Source: JBBSAT01 sp044223665
GTDB taxonomy: Bacteria > Myxococcota_A > Polyangia > Polyangiales > Sandaracinaceae
Length of the DNA stretch: 64,000 nucleotides
Reading direction: 5' to 3'
Assembly: GCA_044223665.1 (NCBI GenBank)
Contig: JBGALT010000019.1
Coordinates: 1-64,000 of the forward strand
The notes below the pieces were generated by a model. The model did no database searches and had not been told where the DNA came from. It saw only the letters and a program-made list of their open reading frames with translations. Both the position numbers and the translations under genes were made by a program. Shown here piece by piece: positions 37,254 to 45,924 of this stretch; the stretch's first letter is position 1; each line of letters begins with the position of its first letter.

Positions 37254-37775
37254 TCAGTCCTGTTCGAGCACGCCGAGGTACGGGAGGTTGCGGTACTTCT
37301 CGCCGTAGTCGAGGCCGTAGCCGATCACGAACACGTCCTCGATCGTGAACCCCAGGTGATCGATCGGGACCTCGACCCGGGTGCGCGCGGGCTTGTGCAG
37401 GAGCGAGCAGAGCTCGAGCGTGCGGGGCTTCCGGGTCGCGAGGTTCTTCAGCAGGTAGGACATCGTGAGGCCGGTGTCGACGATGTCCTCGACGATGATG
37501 ACGTCCTTGCCCTCGATGGGCTTGGTCAGGTCGTAGGTGATCTGGACCACGCCGCTCGTCTCGCTTCCGTCGCCGTAGCTGCGACACCCGAGGAAGTCGA
37601 CCGAGAGCGGCAGGTCGATGGCGCGGATCAGGTCGGCGCCGAAGACGAGGCTGCCCTTGAGCACCGGAACGATGACGAGATCGCGGCCCTGATGGGCCTT
37701 GGTGATGCGGGCGCCGAGCTCCTGGACCTTGGCGCGGATGGTGGCTTCGTCGATCAACGTGCGAATGCGGGGCAT
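37254..37775 (-). CDS. hpt: Hypoxanthine phosphoribosyltransferase
   Basis: A 173-residue protein from ATG 37775 with a GAGAGG box upstream. The PRPP-binding signature VIIVEDIVDTGLT lies at about residues 93-105; LVIVPVLKGSLVFGADL and VDFLGCRSYGDG are also typical of bacterial HGPRTs, as is the closing YGEKYRNLPYLGVL. It salvages hypoxanthine (and guanine) to nucleotides using PRPP. It lies between a giant TPR gene (38 bp upstream) and the small TPR gene (6 bp downstream) on one strand. Confidence 0.95.
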   Translation of the reverse strand: MPRIRTLIDEATIRAKVQELGARITKAHQGRDLVIVPVLKGSLVFGADLIRAIDLPLSVDFLGCRSYGDGSETSGVVQITYDLTKPIEGKDVIIVEDIVDTGLTMSYLLKNLATRKPRTLELCSLLHKPARTRVEVPIDHLGFTIEDVFVIGYGLDYGEKYRNLPYLGVLEQD

Positions 37776-37813
37776 CGGTACCTCTCGAAGGGAGCGACGG
37801 ACGGAACGAACGA

Positions 37814-40800
37814 TCAGGGCAGCAGGCCGGCGCGCCGGCGGACGTCGAGCGCGAGGTCGCTGGTGGAGAAGCGCACGAGCTCGGTCACGAGCGGCGCGCC
37901 GCTCACGAGCTCGGGGACGCTCGCGCTGCCGTAGTCCCGCTCGGTGCGACGCAGGCCCTCGACGCTCGCGGCGAGATCGTCGGCCAGGAGCACGGCGGTC
38001 CGCGCAGCACCGAACGCGACGCTGCGTGCGAGCGCGGGCAGGTCGGAGGTGGCGAGCGCGACGTAGCGGGGCGCGATGTCGTCGAGCGCGCGCCGCGCCT
38101 TGCGAGAGAGCGCGCGCTGGATCCGGCGCGACTGATCCTCGAGCACGTCCTCGCTCGTCAGACCCTGACCGAAGGTCGGCGCGGCCACGCGCGCCGCCGC
38201 GGCGAGCAGGACCTCGAGCTCGCGCGGGGTGAGCTTGTCGAAGACCGGCAGGCCCAGCGCGACGTTCGCGACGCCGCGGGCGAGCAGGAAGATCTGCGCG
38301 GCCTCCGGTAGCTCGGTGAACGAGGCCGGGACGAGGATCGAGACCGGATCGGACAGCTCGATCGCGACGCCGCGACCGCGGACGCGGTGCGTGTAGAGCT
38401 CGATGTCGCCGCTCGAGAGGATCGTCGACAGCCGATCGAGCATGACCCGGAGCGGATGCCCGGACCGGGGCGCGATCCGGTCGCCGCGCCCGACACCCAG
38501 ACCGTCGAGGTCGGGCGGATAGAGCTTGAGCACCGCCTCGGGGAGGGCGGCCAGCATCGCGAACGCCGGCGAGTGGAAGTCGAGGCGATAGAGGAGCGCG
38601 AGCGTCTCGCTCCCGAAGCTGCTCGGCAAGACGCGCGCGAGCGGGGGTGGGCGTCCCTTGGTGCGCGCTTCTTCTTCCGCGGTCGCCGCCCCGAGCAAGA
38701 CCAAGGGCCCGTACGCCACGCCCTTCGCGTCGGGTGCGATGGCGCAGAGCTGCGCCGCCAGCTCGCGTGCGAGCTCGGCGTGGGCCGGATGCAGCTCGGT
38801 GAGGCGGCGCAGCGTCTCGAGGCCCTCCATCGGGCGGCCGGCCCGCAGCGTCTGGCGCGCGAAGCGGCGGGCGAGCTCGGCGTCGTCCGAGTAGCTGCGC
38901 ATCGCCTCGCGCAGCACCTCGAGCGCGGCCTCGTGTCGTCCGAGCGTGTCGGAGAGCACGTCGGCGAGGTCGACGTAGAGGCTCGCGGGCGGCGCCGTAC
39001 GGGGATCGGAGCGGTTGCGCCGCACGTGGTCGTAGAGCGCCTGCGCGTAGCGCGACCAGGCGTTCGTGTCGCCCGTCGCGATCGAGCGGCGGAACGCGTC
39101 GCCGGCCAGGCCGTAGGGGCCGTCGATCGCGACCGCCTCTGCGAGCGCGTCGAGCGCGCGCCCGTCGTCCTCGCGCTCGCGCTCGAGCTTGGCCAGCTCC
39201 ACGTACGCGGCCGCCTTGTCGGCGCGCCCGGCCGAGGCCGCTCCCAGACGGCGGTAGGCGTCCGCGGCGCGATCGAGGCGTCCGGCCTTGCGCTCGATGC
39301 GCGCGAGGATCGCGATGGCGCCCGGGCTCTCGCGCTCGATCGCGAGGATCGCGTCGACGCTCGCGCGCGCCTTCTCGCCGTCGTGCAGCCGATCGATCTC
39401 GAGCGTAGCCAGGTCGATCAGCGTCTCGCGGAGGACGCCCTTGGGCGGCGAGAGGGCCGTGATCGCGCGCAGCTTCTCGGCCGCCTCGGCCCACTGCTCG
39501 GCGCTCGTGTAGAGCTTGGCGACCGCGCGCAAGAGGCCCAGATCGGTCGGGGCCACCTTCAGCGCGCGGTTGAGCGAGGCGATGCCGCCGGCCGTGTCAC
39601 CGAGGACCTCGGCCTGCAGTCGCGCGACCTCGAGCGAGAGCGCCCCCACGCGCTCCGGCGACTTCGCGGCGAGCGCCGCGCGGCCGAGGCGATCGGCGGC
39701 GCGCCCGGCCTGCCCCTGCGTGGTCAGGATGTCGAGCAGCCGCGTCGGCGCCTCGACGTGATCGGGATCGAGCTCGAGCGCGCGCTCGAAGTCGGGGTAG
39801 GCGGCCGCGGCGTCGACCAGGGTCTCGGCCGTGATCACACCGGCACGCACCAGCAGGGCGGCGGCGCGACGCGGGCTCTCGACGAGCCGGGCCTCGCGGC
39901 GGAGCGCTTCGGCGAGCGTCTTCCAGTCCTGCGCCGCCTCGGCCGCGCGCGAGAGGCCGCGAACGGCGGCGAGGCTCTCCGGATCGGCCGCGACCGCGGT
40001 CGAGAACGCCTCGAGCGCGCGCCGATCCCCCGACTCGAGCAGGGCCTCCGCGAGACGCGCGCGGTGGGCAGCGGTGACCGCGGGATCGGCCGAGCCATCG
40101 GCGATCTTCGCGTCGATGGAGGCCAGGAGCGCGCGATCGCTCGTCTCGAGCGCGATCCGCTCGAGGCTCGCGAGCGCTCCCGCGTCCTGCGGCGAGAGGG
40201 CCAGCATCGCCTCGTAGGTCCCGCGCACATCCGCGGGCTTGGCGCCCAGCTTCAGCTCCTGGATGCGCGCGAGGTCGCGCAGCGCCGCGATCCGAGCGTC
40301 CGTCTCGACGTGAACGCGGGCGAGGGAGGCGAGCACGCCCGCGAGCGACTCCCATGCTCCCGCGCGCCGCATCAGCGGCTCGGCGACCAGCAGGCAGGCC
40401 AGATCGGCGGGGCTCCGTGCGAGCGCCTTCTCGACCAGCGCGAGCGCGCGCTTGGGATCGGCGACGTGCTCGCTCGAGACCTCGGCCGCCCGCAGGTAGA
40501 GCGCGACGGCGACGTCGTCACCCTCGGCGGCACCGGCCTCGCGGTCGAGCTCGTCGATCAGCTTCTTGTACGAGCCGTCCTGCGAGCGCAGGCGCGCGAT
40601 CGCGTCGATCGCCGGGGGATACGTCGGATCGGCGTCCCGCGCGCTCTCGTAGAGCACCAGGGCGCGTGCGGCATCCGAGAGGCGCTCCTCGCGCACCTCG
40701 GCGGCGCGATGGGCGGTCCGCGCGCGCGCGATCGGGCTCGCCGCCGTGGCCGGCACCGCGGCGTCCGACTTGGCCGCGTCCGACTTGGCCGCGTCCGACT

Positions 40801-43459
40801 TGGCCGCGTCCGACTTGGGAGCCTTGGGCGATTCGTAGAGCGCGAGCTCGCGCTCGATCGTCCGCGCGAGCTCTTCCCAGCTGTTACGCGACTGGAGCTT
40901 GCGGGCCAGCGTGCGGAGCGCGCGCACGTTCTTCGGATCGGCGTCGGCCGCGGCGCGGTAGTGCTGGAGCGCCTCGTCGTCGCGCCCGATGCGCTGCTCG
41001 CAGATCTCGCCCATCTTGGTGCGGAGCAGCGCGATCTCGTCCGAGCCCTTTGCGAGCTCGAGCTCGCGCTTGTAGAGATCGAGCAGCTCCTCCCAGCGTC
41101 CGGCGCGCGCGAGCAGGCGCCCGAGGCTCCCCAGGGCCGGCGCGTAGGTCGGCTCGATCGTCAGCGCCCGACGATAACGAGCGATGGCGCCCTCGCGATC
41201 CCCGGCCATCTCCTCGAGCACCTCCCCGGCGCGATGGACGATGCCGAGCGTCGCCTTCGGATCGCGGATGAGACCCGCCTCGCGCTCGAGCGCGTCGACC
41301 AGCTCGGTCGGCCGCTTGGCGCGCTCGGCCGCCCGCTGCATCGCGTGGATGGCGCCCATGTGCTTGGCGTCGATGGCGACCACGCGCTGGTAGGCGGCCA
41401 GCGCCTGCGCGGGCTCGTCGAGCGCGTCCTCGTACACGCCGCCGAGCTTCATCAGGTACGTGATGGCCGCTTCGCCGCTCGCACCGTCGGCGGCCCGCCC
41501 GTAGAGCAGCGTGAGCTCGCGCCACTTGTGCGCCGTCGCGTAGAGCCGCGTGAGCGCCTTGAACGAGGGCGCGTAGCCCGGCACCAGCGTGATCGCGCGC
41601 GCGTGGTGCTCGATCGCGGTCTCGACCGAGCCGCGACGCTCGAGGATCGATGCCATCTTCGCGTGCGCCGCAGCACGCCGGCGCGCCTCGGGGCTCGCCT
41701 CCGCCTCGGCGCCCAGGATGCGGAGCAGCGCGGGCTCGTCGCCGAGGGCCTCGTAGATCCGGGTCAGGGCCTGGAGCGTCGGCAGGTGCAGCGGGTCGAC
41801 CGACAGCACTTCTTCGTAAGCCGCGACGGCGCCGTCCTCGTCGTCGAGCTGGTCCTCGCGGAGCGTGCCGATGCGGTGCAGCAGCGCGACCTTCTCGAAG
41901 CGCGAGGCCGAGGGCAGGCCCGCCAGCGTCGTGAGGACGCGGGCCAGCGCATCCGCGCGCTCGGCCGTGTCGTAGAGCCGCGCGAGATCCTCGAGGACCA
42001 TCGGCTCGGTCGGCGCCTCGGCGAGGGCGCGCTCGAGCGCCGCGATGGCCTCGTCGCGGTTGCCGAGCCGGTCGGCCGAGATCTGCGCGATGCGGTGGAG
42101 CGTCATCGCCTTGATCATCGGCTCGGACGCGCGCGCCACCTTGCGCTCGAGGAGCGTCGCGAGATCACGCCATCGCTTCTGGCCGTGCAGCAGGCGCTCG
42201 AGGGCCTCGAGCGCGAAGGCCACGTCCGGATCGAGACGCAGCGCCGTCTGGTAGAGCTCGATGGCCGTCTCGAGATCCTTCTGGCGGATCTCCGCGATGC
42301 GGGCCCGCGCGACCACGAGCGCGGCGCGATGCCGAGGATCGCCCGATGCGGCGTTCGCGGCCTTCTCGTACGTGCGCGCGAGCTCCTGCCACTGTGCGGC
42401 GTCGAGGTCCGACTGCTCGATGGCCCTCAGCGCCGATCGATCGGCGCGATCGAGATCGAGCGCGACCGCGTACTGCGCGCGCGCCTCGACGCGCTGGCCG
42501 AGGACGTCCTCGAGCAGGCGCCCCTTGGCGACGTGGAGCGCCGCGCGGCGCTTGGGATCGCGCGTGATGCGCGCCTCGGCATCGAAGAGCGGCAGCGCGT
42601 CCTTGTACGACTTGAGCGCGATGAGCGTGCGGCGCGCGCCCTGGATCGTGGGCAGGTGCTCGGGGAGCTTGGCCAGGGCCTCGAGGTAGTGGTGGCTGGC
42701 CTTGCGCAGGTCGCCGCTCGCGAGCTCGTGGACGCGGGCGATCTCGAAGTGCAGGCGCGCGCGGCGGAGCGGGTCGGTCAGCTCGAGCAGCTCGCGCTCC
42801 CAGGCGTCGACGCCCGTCTCCACGGGGCGCGGGGCGGGGGCGGGCGGAGGCGCTTGCGGACCGCTCGGTGCAGCGGCGCTCCCGCTGCTCGACGGGGTCG
42901 GCGCCGACGGAGCGGCGGGTGTGCCGCCCGGGCGAGCGGCGGCCGCCGGTGGTGGGGCGCCGGGTGCGGCCGGCGGAGAGCCCAGACCGGCCGGAGGCGG
43001 AGGAGGAGGCGCGGGAGGCGGGGGCGCCGCGCGTGGCGGAGGGGCGGCACGCGGAGGAGCCGGTGCGGCCCGCGGAGGCGGCGCGGCGCGCGGAGGGGCC
43101 GCGGCGGCGACCTTGGGCGGCGGACGAACGGACGCGGCCCGCGTCGTACCCGGCGAGCTGGTGCCCGGCGAGCTCGAACCGGCGGGAGGCGGTGGTGGCG
43201 GCACGGAGCGCTTCTCGAGGCGCACCGAGCCCGTGGGCACGCGCGGGAGCGACGGCTCGCGCCGAGCCGGCGCCTTCGCCGGCGGTGGAACGACCTCTCC
43301 CTCGAGGTCGCTGAGCATCGTCTCGAGGCTCGAGTCGGCGCTGATCGGGCTGGCGATCTTCGGCACCTCCACGACCTCGTCGAGGGAGACCTCGAGCGTC
43401 GAGTCCTTGGGCGGGGTGCCGCGCGCAGCGGCGGTCTTCTTCTCGGTCGAGTCGGCCAT
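37814..43459 (-). CDS. Very large TPR-repeat protein (1881 aa)
   Basis: ATG start at 43459, 3 bp after the upstream gene's stop. An acidic N-terminus (about 1-65) leads to a Pro/Ala-rich linker (about 66-215, runs of PPRAAPPP type). Then comes a TPR/half-TPR array covering roughly residues 220-1600, with recurring units like ALAAYQRVVAIDAKHMGAI and AIARYRRALTIEPTYAPAL. A short KSDAA tandem interrupts it near residue 890. The last 280 residues are less regular. No membrane segment or signal, so it is cytoplasmic, probably a scaffold. Related giant TPR proteins are known in myxobacteria, with no settled function. Partners may be its operon neighbours. Confidence 0.88.
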   Translation of the reverse strand: MADSTEKKTAAARGTPPKDSTLEVSLDEVVEVPKIASPISADSSLETMLSDLEGEVVPPPAKAPARREPSLPRVPTGSVRLEKRSVPPPPPPAGSSSPGTSSPGTTRAASVRPPPKVAAAAPPRAAPPPRAAPAPPRAAPPPRAAPPPPAPPPPPPAGLGSPPAAPGAPPPAAAARPGGTPAAPSAPTPSSSGSAAAPSGPQAPPPAPAPRPVETGVDAWERELLELTDPLRRARLHFEIARVHELASGDLRKASHHYLEALAKLPEHLPTIQGARRTLIALKSYKDALPLFDAEARITRDPKRRAALHVAKGRLLEDVLGQRVEARAQYAVALDLDRADRSALRAIEQSDLDAAQWQELARTYEKAANAASGDPRHRAALVVARARIAEIRQKDLETAIELYQTALRLDPDVAFALEALERLLHGQKRWRDLATLLERKVARASEPMIKAMTLHRIAQISADRLGNRDEAIAALERALAEAPTEPMVLEDLARLYDTAERADALARVLTTLAGLPSASRFEKVALLHRIGTLREDQLDDEDGAVAAYEEVLSVDPLHLPTLQALTRIYEALGDEPALLRILGAEAEASPEARRRAAAHAKMASILERRGSVETAIEHHARAITLVPGYAPSFKALTRLYATAHKWRELTLLYGRAADGASGEAAITYLMKLGGVYEDALDEPAQALAAYQRVVAIDAKHMGAIHAMQRAAERAKRPTELVDALEREAGLIRDPKATLGIVHRAGEVLEEMAGDREGAIARYRRALTIEPTYAPALGSLGRLLARAGRWEELLDLYKRELELAKGSDEIALLRTKMGEICEQRIGRDDEALQHYRAAADADPKNVRALRTLARKLQSRNSWEELARTIERELALYESPKAPKSDAAKSDAAKSDAAKSDAAVPATAASPIARARTAHRAAEVREERLSDAARALVLYESARDADPTYPPAIDAIARLRSQDGSYKKLIDELDREAGAAEGDDVAVALYLRAAEVSSEHVADPKRALALVEKALARSPADLACLLVAEPLMRRAGAWESLAGVLASLARVHVETDARIAALRDLARIQELKLGAKPADVRGTYEAMLALSPQDAGALASLERIALETSDRALLASIDAKIADGSADPAVTAAHRARLAEALLESGDRRALEAFSTAVAADPESLAAVRGLSRAAEAAQDWKTLAEALRREARLVESPRRAAALLVRAGVITAETLVDAAAAYPDFERALELDPDHVEAPTRLLDILTTQGQAGRAADRLGRAALAAKSPERVGALSLEVARLQAEVLGDTAGGIASLNRALKVAPTDLGLLRAVAKLYTSAEQWAEAAEKLRAITALSPPKGVLRETLIDLATLEIDRLHDGEKARASVDAILAIERESPGAIAILARIERKAGRLDRAADAYRRLGAASAGRADKAAAYVELAKLEREREDDGRALDALAEAVAIDGPYGLAGDAFRRSIATGDTNAWSRYAQALYDHVRRNRSDPRTAPPASLYVDLADVLSDTLGRHEAALEVLREAMRSYSDDAELARRFARQTLRAGRPMEGLETLRRLTELHPAHAELARELAAQLCAIAPDAKGVAYGPLVLLGAATAEEEARTKGRPPPLARVLPSSFGSETLALLYRLDFHSPAFAMLAALPEAVLKLYPPDLDGLGVGRGDRIAPRSGHPLRVMLDRLSTILSSGDIELYTHRVRGRGVAIELSDPVSILVPASFTELPEAAQIFLLARGVANVALGLPVFDKLTPRELEVLLAAAARVAAPTFGQGLTSEDVLEDQSRRIQRALSRKARRALDDIAPRYVALATSDLPALARSVAFGAARTAVLLADDLAASVEGLRRTERDYGSASVPELVSGAPLVTELVRFSTSDLALDVRRRAGLLP
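40761..40820 (-). repeat. Four tandem 15-bp units inside the giant TPR gene
   Basis: Unit GCGTCCGACTTGGCC, four copies, the last differing only at its end. Coding sense gives repeated Lys-Ser-Asp-Ala-Ala. In frame, so copy number can vary without breaking the gene. Confidence 0.9.
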
Positions 43460-43462
43460 GGA

Positions 43463-45028
43463 TCAACGCACCCGCACGATGGGTCGGACGTGAACGACGG
43501 CCGCGCCGTCGCGCACGAGGGGAGGAGCGGGCGAGGGCCCGGGTGTGGATCGCGCGACGGCCGCGAGGCCGACGCCGGGCGCGACCGCGGCGACCGACGC
43601 CAAGCTCGGCGTCGAGGGCGCCGGGCGCTCGGCCGCCACCGGCGCAGGTGGTGGTGGCGACGCAGCGACGGGGGCGGGTGGAACCGGCGCCGCGACTGGC
43701 GCGGGCGCCGCCTTTTCCGCGCGGATCGGCGGAGCCTGTCGGAACCGCTCGACCGACGTGTGTGCGCCGTCGTCCTCGAACGCGGGGTGCAGATGCGAGC
43801 GCAGGAGCGGCGCTGCTGGGGTCGGCGCCATCGCCGCGGCTGCGGCGACGATCACGCGCAGCTCGTTCAGGCGCGTCGCGAACCGAGGCTTGCCGGGATA
43901 GCGCTGCACGAGCAGCTCGTAGATGGGGATCGCGCGCTCGGGGTTTCCCGACTTCACGTGGAGCTCGGCCTCTTCGTCGGGACGGATCACCGACGTCGAG
44001 CCCTCTTCTTCGTCCCACGTCCCGGAGGCCTTCGGCGCCGTCGGCTTCGGCGGAGCGGCCCAGCCCTCGACGCTCACGCGTGGGCCTTTCTTGTTGAGCC
44101 AATCGGGCGCCGGCGTCTTGGCGAGCTCGAGCGGCTCGGGATCGCCCGCGGGCGCCTCTTCGATCGCGCGCCGGAGCACGAGGACGTCGGCGAGGCGATC
44201 GCGCGCGACGTGATCGTTCGGCTGCTCGACCACGATGCGGCGCAGCTGCTTCTCCGCGTCCTCGAAGTTGCCCATGCGCAGCTGGAAGAGCGCCATCGCC
44301 GGACCGCCGAGGGGCACCGTGCCCGCGTGCGTCGGAGCTTCTTCGGCGAGCACGCGCTCGGCGGCAGAGAGCAGGCGCGCGAGCGCCATCGCGATCGGAA
44401 GCACGCCGGGCGACTTCTCGGCGGCCCCGCGCAGCTGCGTGAGCGCGCCAGGGAGATCGTGCGCGGCGAGGGACTTCGCGACCGACGCGCGCAGCTCGGG
44501 CTCGATGCCGCTGGCCCCCTCGGCCGCCGTCGACGACCAGAAGCCCCGGAGCAGGCGCCACGCCACGCGCATGCGATCGAGCAGTGCCGCCGGCACGCTC
44601 TCGCCGCGCACGACCTCGCGCTCGATGGCCGCGATCTCGGCGAGCGATCCGGAAGCGACGATGCTCGTCCATCGCTCGAGCCACGCACCCTCGAGCCCGG
44701 AGGGCTCCATCACCAGCGAGAGGGCCTGGGCGATCTCGACGCCCGCGACGGTGCTCCCCACCTTGGCGCCGCGCGTGACGGCCCACGCCTCGATCAGGCG
44801 GCCCTGCGCCGCGAGCGCCTCGACGAGCCCGGCATCGAGGGCGACCGGCGCACCGACGACGCGATCGTTGGGTCGGGCGCGGACGGCGGCGAGGAGGGCC
44901 TCACAGCGCGGCTTCTCGTCGCCGCCGCGCTGCACGACGGCTTCCATCAGATCGATGGCGGCCTCGCGCGCGCCGTGGACGAGCAACGCCCGGGCGACTT
45001 GATCGAGCGACGGGATCGACCGCCTCAC
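43463..45028 (-). CDS. TPR-type protein with Pro/Ala-rich C-terminus (521 aa)
   Basis: An alpha-helical N-terminal 300 residues include TPR-like segments (AMALFQLRMGNFEDAEKQLR near 240, IPIYELLVQRYPGKPRFATR near 365). A low-complexity Pro/Ala tail covers about 420-500 (APVAAPVPPAPVAASPPPP), and the protein closes with VVHVRPIVRVR. Soluble, without signal. It is followed at 3 bp by the 1881-residue TPR gene; both share the helical/Pro-Ala composition and probably form a complex. Three 16-bp direct repeats lie 28-75 bp upstream of the start and are candidate operators. Confidence 0.82.
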   Translation of the reverse strand: MRRSIPSLDQVARALLVHGAREAAIDLMEAVVQRGGDEKPRCEALLAAVRARPNDRVVGAPVALDAGLVEALAAQGRLIEAWAVTRGAKVGSTVAGVEIAQALSLVMEPSGLEGAWLERWTSIVASGSLAEIAAIEREVVRGESVPAALLDRMRVAWRLLRGFWSSTAAEGASGIEPELRASVAKSLAAHDLPGALTQLRGAAEKSPGVLPIAMALARLLSAAERVLAEEAPTHAGTVPLGGPAMALFQLRMGNFEDAEKQLRRIVVEQPNDHVARDRLADVLVLRRAIEEAPAGDPEPLELAKTPAPDWLNKKGPRVSVEGWAAPPKPTAPKASGTWDEEEGSTSVIRPDEEAELHVKSGNPERAIPIYELLVQRYPGKPRFATRLNELRVIVAAAAAMAPTPAAPLLRSHLHPAFEDDGAHTSVERFRQAPPIRAEKAAPAPVAAPVPPAPVAASPPPPAPVAAERPAPSTPSLASVAAVAPGVGLAAVARSTPGPSPAPPLVRDGAAVVHVRPIVRVR

Positions 45029-45055
45029 GGCGTCGAATCATACTCGTGCCCGGAC

Positions 45056-45103
45056 ATCGCCGTACGATCAAATCGCCGTACGATCGAAGCGCCGTACGAT
45101 CAA
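45056..45103. repeat. Three 16-bp direct repeats upstream of the TPR genes
   Basis: Units ATCGCCGTACGATCAA (45056-45071), ATCGCCGTACGATCGA (45072-45087) and AGCGCCGTACGATCAA (45088-45103), back to back, each with the palindromic core CGTACG. They fill most of the 71-bp gap between the membrane-protein gene and the 521-residue TPR gene, and overlap the former's stop codon. Iterated sites at this spacing look like an operator array. That function is inferred. Confidence 0.85.
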
Positions 45104-45771
45104 AACGGCGCGCGCGCGCCGTCGAGCCCGCGGGCGTCGACCGGGCGGAACCACCGAACGATCAGCATCAGGTCGACGAGCACGAACACGACGGCGAGGA
45201 TCGCGAGCGCGACGGCCCACCACGACGAGCCCGGGGTCTCGTCGACCAGCAGGACGTACGTCTCGGGCGTCACCGGCAGGTCCATCGGGCCCGCCATGTA
45301 GTCTCGCACCGCCGAGAGGCGACCGCCGAGGTCGGCGAAGCGCACGAGGCGCCCGCTGTACGTGGTCCGCGGCGCGCGCGCCTCGGCCTCCGTCATGTGG
45401 ACGAGGACCGTCCGCTGGCCCGCCAGCGGAAAGACGACGTACTGCTCGCCGGTCACGACGCGGCGGTAGCGCACGGTCCCCGCGGTCAGCGGCGTGCCGC
45501 TCACGGTGACGAGCGTGTTCGGCTCCAGCGTGGCTGCGGCGACCGAGGTCGCGGCTCCGAGATCGCGCACCTCGCCGCGTGCGAAGAAGAACGCGAGATC
45601 GCTGCGGAGCGAGGCCACGAGGGCGAAGGCGACCACCACGACCAGCGCCATCAGCGTCATCGTCGCCAGGCGCCGCCCGGGCGGCGGGGCCGGCAGGGCC
45701 AAGAGCTCGGGGTCGACCTCGTCCCCGCCCAAGAGGGGGGTGTCGGGAGTGCCGGAACGACTGGGGTTCAT
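45100..45771 (-). CDS. Two-helix membrane protein (223 aa)
   Basis: Start at ATG 45771 (MNPSRSGTPD); a GTG three codons upstream is possible. An acidic cytoplasmic N-terminus precedes a membrane helix at about 37-57 (TMTLMALVVVVAFALVASL). An extracytoplasmic beta-rich domain follows (about 70-170; ALTV-like TLVTVSGTPLTAGTVRYRR), then a second helix at about 183-207 (WWAVALAILAVVFVLVDLMLIV). No family recognised. It is first in the minus-strand TPR-hpt-GH1 array; the 71-bp gap behind it holds direct repeats, so downstream genes may also have their own promoter. Confidence 0.72.
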   Translation of the reverse strand: MNPSRSGTPDTPLLGGDEVDPELLALPAPPPGRRLATMTLMALVVVVAFALVASLRSDLAFFFARGEVRDLGAATSVAAATLEPNTLVTVSGTPLTAGTVRYRRVVTGEQYVVFPLAGQRTVLVHMTEAEARAPRTTYSGRLVRFADLGGRLSAVRDYMAGPMDLPVTPETYVLLVDETPGSSWWAVALAILAVVFVLVDLMLIVRWFRPVDARGLDGARAPF

Positions 45772-45896
45772 GCCTGCCACGAGCTTCTAGACAACGAGGG
45801 TACGGAAAGGTTCGCCGAAGTCGAGCCCGGAGGGTGGGGACCAGCTCGCTCCGTGTGAACTACGCCGCGCGCTTACGCGCCTGCCATGTGACCAGG

Positions 45897-45914
45897 TGCG
45901 ACCTATCGGTCGCA
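45897..45914. terminator. Short hairpin after the hydrolase gene
   Basis: TGCGACC pairs with GGTCGCA around the loop TATC, 11 bases past the stop of the minus-strand hydrolase. Placement suits the end of that operon; no T-tract follows in the minus direction. Confidence 0.35.
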
Positions 45915-45924
45915 ATTCCAGCGA

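Noticed and set aside
38387..45301. Plus-strand open frame of about 2300 codons
   Set aside because: It is antisense to two well-supported TPR genes; high-GC codon bias removes stop codons from the opposite strand. Its translation is Arg/Glu/Gly-rich without domains.
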